NCBI GenBank assembly: GCA_948470475.1
Contig: OX419336.1
Span: forward strand, 23,216,445 to 23,280,444
DNA: 64,000 nt
Origin: Galaxea fascicularis
Lineage: Eukaryota > Cnidaria > Anthozoa > Scleractinia > Euphylliidae
Reading direction: 5' to 3'
Below the pieces are notes generated by a model that worked only from the letters and a program-made list of their open reading frames with translations, had not been told where the DNA came from and did not search any database. Made by a program: the position numbers and the translations under genes. Positions 55,917 to 64,000 of this stretch are shown here, piece after piece. Numbering within the stretch: position 1 is the first letter of the stretch; each line of letters opens with the position of its first letter.

Positions 55917-56768
55917 TTGATCCGTTTTCCACCTCTCATGACGCTTAAAAATTCGTTCACACCTGCGTTAGCGGCTGCGGAAGCACCCCTGCTCTTAAAC
56001 TATGCAAACCAAATAAATTCTTCGGATAACCTAATTCAAGAAATGCTTGCAAAACTATTCTCTCGTTCTAGAGTAACTCACACCCATACTACGCAAACGA
56101 TAAGTAGAGGTAGCCTTATGGAAATAGAAAGAGCAAAAAAAGGGTAACGAAGACGACAAATCTAAATCAGCAGCAGAAACGTACCTGTCAAGCCGATTGA
56201 AAGGGCAAAAAACGCACCCTGTTTTTCCCAACAATACATAGGCACTATCCCTATAAACATCCGCTTTACTTTTGTAAAGGTAAATCTTGACAAAAGAATC
56301 GCAAAAACTAACATCACAACAGCGCAGGCTAGCTAACTCATTATAGCGGATACAAGCAGTATATGCGGTTGCGCAAATGGTTGCTAAACAAAGATCAGAA
56401 AGATTAGCATTAGGACCTGCAAACCTATTACAAATATCTAGAATCATACCGGGGTTAACAGGTTCTTTTTTAGAAACAGGTTTCGCAAGACCTCTTTGAG
56501 CTGCCTCGAGCACACTCTTAACCAATTTGGAATCGCAGGGACTTTGAAAACCATAGAAATTATGCCAATTAATACCGTAGCAAGCAGACTCAACAGAAGA
56601 ATACGGAGAACCACCCTGAATCAGGGACTCTAAATAAAGAGAAACTGAAATCTCATCCGATGGCAGGCAAACGACCTCGTTGTAAAGTGAAGACCATTCC
56701 CTGAATTTCTGAAAAGCTCTTGAGTAACGTTCCATTGTTGAAGGAGCCTTCACTTCAATGGTGCGCAA
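55917..56768 (-). pseudogene. DIRS tyrosine recombinase
   Basis: Frame 56055-56768 begins near TMERYSRAFQKFREWSSLYN and reaches ATAYTACIRYNELASLRCCD (first catalytic Arg region). After breaks near 56055 and 55975, LFGLHSLRAG and ANAGVNE and FKRHERWKTDQAKDGYIDD follow, holding the HxxR and the final Tyr. Intact DIRS recombinases read these in one frame, so this copy has at least two shifts. Confidence 0.8.
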
Positions 56769-57053
56769 GGGAAGATCGGATGCTTTAAATGAGCAATCTT
56801 CGAAGCAAACGCAAATCCACCTTGTAGAAACATAAACAGAATAAGAAAAGAAAAATTATTATGAGCAAACGAGTGAACAAGTTCAGTGAAAATAAGAAGC
56901 CTCAATAAGGGAAGAAAGTCAACCAGCCAAAAAACAGCTCACATACAGAACAGCCCAGTGGCGTAAAAACAGACAATATTCATGTACTGGCAGAAAACTA
57001 GTGCGTTCGTCGTAAACAGACCCAGTGGTCCAGTGGCCTAGCGGCCCAGCGAC

Positions 57054-58741
57054 CTAACAACCATGCGGCCTACAAGTCCACAGCAACCTATAACGATTCC
57101 CACGCAGAACGGTCGAGCAACAGAAAAAGCACTGGGGTACGAAAATTCTCTGATCCAAAAAGGGAACTCTTGTTCCCCCCATAGAGGAAAACATCCTTAC
57201 CATTCTCAACGTAGAGACAATCATCAACAAATGACTTGAAGACACAACCCAGCGTTCCACCAAAAGGGGCCAGAAATGGGCTGATGGCCAATAAGGAACT
57301 ACCAAAATTCCCCGACAATGACACAAACAGACATGAAGGATGACCTTCTTGACTAGCGAAACAGGTGGCACAAGCCAACATGTTCCACGGACCCAACTAA
57401 AGGCGAGTGAATCAACACCCAAGGAACCTGCATTAAAGTACTTGGAATAGAACCTGGAAACCTAGTGGTTTTTGTAGCTAGCAAAACAGTCTACAGAGCA
57501 GGGGCCCCAAACAGAGGTAACAGCATGAAAAAAGCGATCCTTGACTGTCCAGTCATCATAATCAACAATCTTACTCAAATAGTCTGCCCTCTCATTCTGA
57601 GTACGAGGTATCCACTCAACTTCCATGTCAATGTTATTATCTTTGGCAGTCTCAAATATGTTGAGCGCCAAGACATGCAAGTGCTCCTTCATACTACTGG
57701 AATGAACAATTGAAGGAACTGCTTGGTTGTCAGTAAACCTCTTAACATCGCAGCCTGAGAGAAGGTGTGCAAAACTTTTCAGAGCAAAGCTGACACAATG
57801 AAGTTCTCTCCAGGTAGAGCTCTGGTTCATCTGTAAGGAGTCCCAGTTAATATGTGAGGCAGGCGTATCATTAATGGCAATAAAGGCAGCACAGCCAGTA
57901 GCACTGGTATCTGAATAGACAATGTGAGGCGGCTTATGAACAGTATTGAAAAACGACCTAGAATTAAAGTAAGAAACGTTATTCTTCGAAAACTCTAACT
58001 CCTTGCGAGCACATGGGTCTAATTCAACACAGGAATCCCACCCTTGCCTGCAAATGAGAGCCCTGTGTAGGCTTTTGGTCATCAGCTTACACATGTTGCC
58101 AAAAACAAGCATATTAGAAATAATACTTCCGGTGACAGAGGCCAGCTGCCTGGCTGGTAATCTACTGTGAAGGAGCACAATGTCAATACTCGCTAATAGC
58201 CTGTCGATTTTTTCCACAGGAATAGATAAAAAATTATGCTCTAAATCCCATTGATAGCCCAACCATCTGTGAGACCGAACTGGGATCCATATGCTTTTAA
58301 CACTATTAGCTACAAAGCCTGCTCGGGGCAAATCTGATTTCACAGCCATAGACTGGGAATAACAGTCAGGAAATGTTGGACATACGCCTAGGCCATCATC
58401 CAAATAAACAACGATTCTAATAGCCTGGAGACGCCAATAACGTATTGAGGGCCTCAGAACTTTTGTAAAAATATAAGGCCTGGTGGAAATGCCAAATGGC
58501 AAAACAGTAAATTTATAAAATTGAATAATCCCCTCCATAGGCCTGGAAAAACCTAAAAACTCTTGGTCTGGGGGGAAAATGTCAATATGATGAAAACCAA
58601 TTCTGAGAACTATCGATAAAGAAATAAAGCATAGTTTTCACGTCCTCAAATTTAATCTTCGAATTCTTAAGAAATCGATTTGGATATTGTAAGTCTAATA
58701 TGAGCCTTTTCTTACCACTAGCCTGAATGGAAACGGACAGG
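57054..58741 (-). pseudogene. DIRS reverse transcriptase and RNase H
   Basis: RT starts around ASGKKRLILDLQYPNRFL. After a shift it reads HIDIFPPDQEFLGFSRPMEG, FTVLPFGISTRPYIFTKVLR and VVYLDDGLG (catalytic YLDD). RNase H follows: VYSDTSATGCAAF, STWRELHCVSFALKSF, TDNQAV and EVEWIPRTQNERADYLSKIV. An in-frame TAG at 57462 precedes the C-terminal part (VSRFYSKYFNAGSLGVDSLA to 57054). The order and YLDD fit DIRS-type elements. Confidence 0.85.
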
Positions 58742-58744
58742 GGG

Positions 58745-60418
58745 TTAACCACAGTAGGAACGAGCAGATCTTGACCAATGCCCGTCTTTCTGCTGAACAG
58801 AGCCTCTTTTCATCTTCAGAATCCAGCCCACGGGACTCTTGTCAGCGAAGCGAATAAGCTTGTTTCGTTTTTTGACAAGTGTCTTCACCGATTCAAGTTC
58901 GGAAATCGCTGCTGAAAGGTTTCCTTTTGAGATGTTCGTAATGGCACCGTCTACTAAGTCGTGCGAAGAGATGTTAAGTTCGTACTGTACTTTGTTTCCC
59001 TTGAAAGTAAAGGAATTTGAAGCCTTCGATTCGGTTTTCAGCTTCTTAAGCTGCGATTGTGTGGCAGCTTCTTTGTCCTCGAGATCGCGCTTAAAAGCGG
59101 CGAAATTTTGATCAAATTTGACGTCCAAAAGCTGGGAAAATAACTGCAAAGTTTCAGCGTTTATTTATTTATTTAAGGATTTGTACAAGTAGTACTAGTA
59201 CCGGTGCAAAAACAATAGGACATAAGTCCCCTACTAGGTTTAAGCACCAACCCAACCCTCACCTAAAATTTAAACTTAATAATATAAATAAATTAACAAG
59301 TGCACGCAGTAAGGGTATTTACCCGGCGACATTTAGGACAAATTATTTTAAAGGTACGAAAGTTGTCACTATCAAAAACGTTGAAAAGTCTCTTAAAATA
59401 AAACGATTTAAGTTTACGCTTAAAAGAGTCAATAGACTCAGCCTGCCTAACATCATTAGGTATATTGTTCCACAAATTTACTATCCTATTAAAATAGTAG
59501 TCCCAAAAAGTTGATGTACGAGTATTATTAATCTTTAAGTTCAACCCTGAGCACGCTTGACGCGTTTGACTCGTAACAAAGGAAAAATAGTAATTAAATG
59601 AACGAGTTAGATCAACATGACCATGAAGATATTTAAAAAAGAAAACTAAGTCGAGATACTCAAGCCAGTAATTAAGCGGCAACAACTTCAGTTTGATTAA
59701 ACGATCCTTATAAGATAAGTTACTACTATTTTTTAGTATGAAGCGTGTAGCTCTTCTTTGTACTTTTTCAACTAAGAATAAATTGCTGATAACAGACTGA
59801 GGTGCCCATAACTGCGAGCAATAGCAAAAGTGCGAACGCACTAATGAACAGTAAAGACGCAACAGCGCAACACTGCCAACTATCATGAGTATATGATCCT
59901 TCCAAGAGGTGTCATTTACAATAACCACCCCCAAATCTTTTTCAGTTGAGACAACCTCTACATCTATACCGTTTATACTATAGCTACGATATGGACTAAT
60001 ACGCTTCCTAGATATACGCAGATTACTGCACTTTGTAGGCTGAAAATACAATTCATTTGACAATGACCAAGTTGTAAGCGAAAATAAATCATGCTGCAAC
60101 TTCGAAAAATCAGCATTATTATTTATGATCCTATAGCATTTAGAATCGTCAGCAAACATTGCCAGCGTCGCACTATTAATCACATTTGGGATGTCATTAA
60201 CAAATAATAGAAAAAGAATCGGTCCTAGAAGTGACCCCTGGGCGACACCTGATCCAACGTCAGCCCAGTTACTGAAAGTTCCATTTATAACCACTCTTTG
60301 GCGCCTTCCAGTTTGATAAGGACGTATCCGAGGAAGGAGCACCCGATTGAGCGGAGCCTCCGGCGTTGTTAGTTTCTAAAGACGCGTGAGGGACACTCGC
60401 TGTTTCAAAATCTGACAT
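58745..60418 (-). pseudogene. DIRS Gag-like gene, split by a LINE
   Basis: ATG 60418 opens SDFETASVPHASLETNNAGG. After the LINE, AETLQLFSQLLDVKFDQNFA continues with a coiled coil and FKGNKVQYELN, LVKKRNKLIRFADKSPVGW, a pattern I recall from coral DIRS first genes. Structural or RNA-binding role inferred from position. Confidence 0.65.
59155..60342 (-). mobile_element. 5'-truncated CR1/L2-like LINE inside the DIRS element
   Basis: The 349-residue frame keeps the RT from GTFSNWADVGSGVAQGSLLG through AMFADDSK (catalytic FADD) to the C-terminal NNIPNDVRQAESIDSFKRKL. The 3' end carries a TTTA-type tail repeat on the plus strand (59160-59175). It is 5'-truncated just before the GVAQG block, as is usual. 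Frame open from 60342 to 59293, so it is younger than the host DIRS genes look. Confidence 0.85.
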
Positions 60419-60423
60419 GGCTT

Positions 60424-60597
60424 ATAAAAAACTAGGTGTGAAAGAGATGCCTCGAATGGCTCATGCATAACTTAACAAACCTTGAATAGTGTACTAGCCC
60501 CTTGAGACACCTACAAACACGCAAAAATACTTCAGCAGTCTATGCAACCTAATATACATACTCTTGTGAAACTTACAAAACGTGACAAAATATATTT
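60424..60597 (-). repeat. DIRS split repeat A1
   Basis: 174 bp, ends 5 nt before the Gag ATG. Same orientation as A2. Confidence 0.9.
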
Positions 60598-60600
60598 TTT

Positions 60601-60945
60601 GCCAATCTGAAACAGAAAATTGGTGAAAACACTAGAACTTTTTGGTATGGTGTGCTATTGTGGCTGCAACATTGTCGGGTTATTGATGTTTTATTGCAAG
60701 AAGATACTGTGTTGGGTGTAAGGCCAGATAAAACTAAAACCAAACTCCAAATAAACTTATGCCTTTTGAGCACCAAGTATTACATTTGGTTATGCCGACA
60801 CAGAGAAAGAAAACCCAAAGTAGATGATTTTCTTCGTTATTTTAAGCATATTTATCAAATTGAAAACAATGGATATGTGAACGATTCCATTGAAAACACC
60901 CAAACAAGTCCAAAGAAATGGGAGCCGTTTTTACAACAGGTAAAG
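60601..60945 (+). pseudogene. L1-like LINE fragment, extreme C-terminus of ORF2
   Basis: Reads FWYGVLLWLQHCRVIDVLLQ, then LQINLCLLSTKYYIWLCRHR, the INxCxLxxKYYI block near the end of L1-type ORF2. It starts at the edge of the DIRS repeat, consistent with the DIRS having landed in, or truncated, this LINE. Confidence 0.6.
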
Positions 60946-61256
60946 AAAAGAAAAACAACGACTTTTCCAATGCTTTCAATGCTTTCATCAACGCCTCGAA
61001 AGTGTACCCAACCGGCAAGAAATGGTCTTAGCTGTTCAACAGAAAACCATTGGTGCTCATTTTCGCGTGGAACTTGGAATATAGGCTGTCTCTTTGTCTT
61101 TGATGTGAATGCACCATAAATATATCTCACATTTCCTGGAAAGACCATGCCACCTTCTCATCAAGTTAAGATGTTCGGTCAATGATGTTTTCTTTTAGGA
61201 AGAACCTCGACTGAAGAACAAAGTGTCCTTTTCTGTAGATGTTTCCAGAGGGATCC

Positions 61257-61918
61257 TTAAAATTCTGTTGTCATGCTGTCACATTTTATTTTAAGCAGAT
61301 AATAATCATAATGACTTTCATTTTCAGCTGCCACAGCCACAATGCTGTCTTTGGTCGCTAGTTCAGCAAGTTGGACTGACTCTTCAGTGGTTGTGACATC
61401 TTCAGCTACCCTAGTTGTTGAACCTGAAGGCTTCCTGGCCAACTTGATATCCTTCCAGTCACCCACCCATTCTTTACTTTCACAGTTGTCGTAGCATCCA
61501 GCAAGGCAATCATGGCAGTAACAGCAGCTTCCCCTTGTGAAATCCTTGACCTGCTCACAACAGGTTCTCACGGAGTGTAATTGCTGGATACCTTTCACTG
61601 TGCAGAATCTACCACCTTCCCAGTTTTGAGGGACAGCCAGCTCCCCAGAAGAAGGCAAATGAAAGAAGACATGTCGTTTTAGTTGAACAGACTTTTGTCT
61701 GGAAGGAAAAGAAGATTCTGCTGGTTCAGACAAGTTCTCTGTAAGAAAGTCACGGAGTTCTTGGGCTCTTCGAAGTTTGACTCTTGTACACAGAACTGCA
61801 GTAGTTTCCTTCCTAGTTTGATGTGTGAGCCAGCAGCATCCTGTTCTACTTCAGCATGCGAGGTGGCAAAGAAGTTTCTTTGGACTGTATATCCAAGGGT
61901 ACCCAAGGTACTGCACAT
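61257..61918 (-). pseudogene. Cys-rich mobile-type protein fragment
   Basis: Two frames joined by a shift near 61800. The first has NFFATSHAEVEQDAAGSHIK; the second reads VKLRRAQELRDFLTENLSEP, VKGIQQLHSVRTCCEQ, SCCYCHDCLAGCYDNCES and DSIVAVAAENESHYDYYLLK. I recall the FATSHGKGxxDG...xLHSxR...CxCxxC order from uncharacterised multi-copy animal proteins. The ESK...VAV tail resembles a BAH-like end. Likely a TE remnant. Confidence 0.55.
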
Positions 61919-61929
61919 CCATAAATGAA

Positions 61930-62468
61930 TTTGTGCATGTTCTTAACGACAATTTTGATTCTTGTAATAATGCTTTGATATTATACCTTTTGCTGTTTAT
62001 TTAGAGAAAATATGCAATCATTTGCACTAAAAGTCAGACAATAATACGAAAATACGTTCATTTGTGCCAAACGGCATTCGATTGCGTGAAATGTACACTG
62101 AAAAAGGATGTCTGCATAATTGTAAACATTCAATTAAGTTTCAAGACTTTCATTTACATCTTACGAAATTCATTACGAAACTCATTGCATTGCAAATTCA
62201 ATAACATCAAAAGAATATTTTTTTGTGTGATGGGGTATTCATTTTAGTGAACAATATATTCAATACAATTTTTAACCATGGCTAAACAGGCAATAGCATC
62301 AAAGAACAACCAATAGAATTTTATTGACAATCGTTAGCGAGCTTATACAAACAATAGAGTTACAATTTCGTTTTCACTACACAACTGGACACACTAAGTC
62401 AAAGGCTGAGGCATGGGGGGCGTTGGTCAGCCAAGCCCCAGATAGAAAGCAAAAGGTAGGGCTTGAGT
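61930..62468. other. No gene recognised
   Basis: AT-rich spacer between two mobile-element remnants. Confidence 0.5.
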
Positions 62469-62815
62469 TCACAGAGACAGAGCCTTAGAAACCTCTAGCC
62501 TACTAGCTAGAGAATCCTTAACATAAATGTTCTTCACTGCGACAGAAGACCAGCGACCATGGTGCTGAAGATTCCTCTCCGAAACACCAGAGTTAGCAGC
62601 TAAAGTAGCTCCGCCTGACCTAGCTGAATGAGTACTAATTTAGAGATATCTGGTACAATATTTGCGAAAGGACTGCCTGTAACTGGAATAACTAATCAGC
62701 TTGTTAATAGAAATAAGGCACTTATGGGTGCCTGAAGCTGAAATGGCCTTAAAAACATTCTCACAATTTTTCTGAACATTTTCCTTTTTGGATGAAGAAA
62801 ATCGGCCTCTTAGAA
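62469..62815 (-). pseudogene. Second DIRS-type tyrosine recombinase fragment
   Basis: Reads SSKKENVQKNCENVFKAIS, YRQSFRKYCTRYL, a stop, THSARSGGATLAANSGVSER then HHGRWSSVAVKNIYVKDSL and ends at LSL-TGA. HSxRSGGAT and the Tyr of IYVKDS are the C-terminal active-site blocks of DIRS recombinases. It is more diverged than the copy at 55.9 kb and has no other DIRS gene near it. Confidence 0.75.
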
Positions 62816-62930
62816 GCAGAGTTATGAATTTTTAAACATTATTTAAAGGGCATTTTTTATGGCAATTTAAATGCAAGAGCAAGTATAGATCTTATGAATA
62901 TCTAGTGGCACCAGAATTAACACTATGAAT

Positions 62931-63518
62931 TACATTTTCAGCCATAACTTTGGAATGAAGCATGCTATGGCCATGAAACTTGGCCATCATGTAGAACTTT
63001 GTCAGAGCTATTATCTTGCGTCAATCAAGTTGCCATGACAACCCTGATGACGTCACATAAATTAATACAGGAAATACCATTAAATAGGGCAAATTTTGAT
63101 CAAAGGACAATAAATATTAAATAAAAACAAACAATCTGGCATTTTCTAGTCGTTTTTCTATCAAGGGTTAAGGGGTTAAGGGTTCTGTTTCCATGGGAAC
63201 CACCTTATTTGGTATCATAAACTACATTTTCAGACATAACTTTGGAATGAAGCAAGCCGTGGCCATGAAACGTGGTCATCACATAGAACTTTGACAGAGC
63301 TATTATCCTATGTGCCAATCAAGTTGCCATGACAACCCTGGTGACGTCACATATTAATACGTCAATTAATACAGAAAATACTATTAAATAGGGCAAATTT
63401 TGATCAAAAGACAATAAGTATTGAACAAAAACAAACAACCTGACATTTTGTAGTGCTTCTGCTATCAAGGGTTAAGGGATTAAGGGTTCTGTTTCCATGG
63501 CAACCACGTTATTTGATA
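62931..63518. repeat. Two tandem copies of a 292-bp repeat
   Basis: TACATTTTCAGCCATAACTT at 62931 recurs at 63223; both copies run through AAGTTGCCATGACAACCCTG and end in AAGGGTTAAGGGRTTAAGGG. They differ at scattered positions. No coding frame. Confidence 0.85.
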
Positions 63519-64000
63519 TTATATATCAGCTTATCAAGGAAATGGAATCTTATATTGTTATGTGGTGAGCAAATGAAGCAAGACGTCCACATTGAAACAC
63601 AATTGATTATATACGCCAAAGCATGCGATCATCCAGGAATATGGGATTACATAACGAAGAAATGCCAGTAATGTGATATAACGTGACATCCCCCATCTCG
63701 GAGAAAAAAAATTAAAAGGAAAAAAGCGAAAAAAAAAACAACAAAAATACTGCTGGCAAACAAAGGTTTGCTCTCTAATGAGTTTCTTGTCTTTCAGTGT
63801 CCTCCCAAGAGGGTACAAAGTCCTTAAACCTTTGTGGTGGGCGTACTACCCATCCAGACCTAGTGATTTGTTGATTTGTATGGACTGGGTGAGGTTCGCT
63901 GAACTGTTGGCCCCATGGTTGAGGGGGTGGGGGGTGATGGGTCGTTCGAGTTGTGGTAGTGTCGCTGGCAGTTGCTGTGCAAGTTGGGGTTCAGGAGGAG
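63519..64000. other. No gene recognised
   Basis: An A-rich tract near 63705-63745 and a G-rich stretch near 63920. No motif seen. Confidence 0.4.

Larger units (their letters stand above)
55355..60597 (-). mobile_element. DIRS-type retrotransposon with split direct repeats, disabled
   Basis: Minus-strand order: repeat A1 (60597-60424), Gag-like frame (from ATG 60418), RT plus RNase H, tyrosine recombinase, then B1 (55813-55795), A2 (55715-55543), B2 (55373-55355). The A-genes-B-A-B layout is that of PAT/Ngaro-type DIRS elements, which integrate by a tyrosine recombinase and make no target duplication. A CR1/L2-like LINE sits inside the Gag region. Several stops and shifts disable the genes. 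Confidence 0.8.

Noticed and set aside
63450..63500. Interstitial telomere repeat.
   Set aside because: Only two or three GGGTTAAGG words occur, and they do not match TTAGGG in phase.

Overview
The window looks like eukaryotic, metazoan DNA, most likely a cnidarian and probably a stony coral. It is AT-rich, genes are split by GT-AG introns, AATAAA signals occur, and the mobile elements are of animal types: L1-like and CR1/L2-like LINEs, DIRS-type tyrosine-recombinase retroelements, Merlin, KDZ, Crypton and TA-flanked MITEs. The coral assignment is inference from recalled resemblance to multi-copy cnidarian protein families; no search was possible.

There is no clear single-copy host gene with a known function. 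1.2-12.8 kb holds one long decayed gene on the minus strand (gene A). In coding order it has a basic N-terminus, about nine acidic 50-residue repeats, a conserved central region, a chromodomain, a DSH-motif protease-like domain and a Ulp1/SENP-type cysteine protease. It carries several premature stops and frameshifts. A 2.1 kb block of nine tRNA-like units is inserted in it, bounded by a 14-bp target duplication. 12.9-18.6 kb is a dead L1-like LINE (ORF1, endonuclease, reverse transcriptase) that itself carries a 519-bp insertion with a 12-bp target duplication. 19.5-22.6 kb is a broken, intron-containing copy of another multi-copy cnidarian family (gene B).

24.4-27.6 kb is repeat territory: a GGGCCCCC-type minisatellite, a 1.5 kb TA-flanked transposon with TCGA-rich subterminal arrays, and a small inverted-repeat element containing a G-tract. 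About 5 kb after it shows nothing coding. A Crypton-like recombinase fragment (32.5-33.1 kb), a LINE fragment (34.4 kb) and a palindromic 56-bp minisatellite (35.9-36.1 kb) follow. At 37.5-39.7 kb is a compact two-gene Merlin-type transposon: an intact DDE transposase and a divergent zinc-knuckle/coiled-coil/HTH partner. They share a promoter region containing a 115-bp duplication, and the partner gene is followed by a histone-like stem-loop.

40-46.6 kb holds a spliced uncharacterised gene (D) and a DUF3987-like P-loop ATPase gene (E), both on the minus strand. 48.9-54.2 kb holds a KDZ-type transposase gene with a divergent unknown partner. 55.3-60.6 kb is a DIRS-type retroelement with split direct repeats, invaded by a CR1/L2-like LINE; more TE fragments and a 292-bp tandem repeat close the window. 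The main themes are nested insertions whose target duplications can be read directly, and two DNA transposons with the same head-to-head layout of transposase and second gene.
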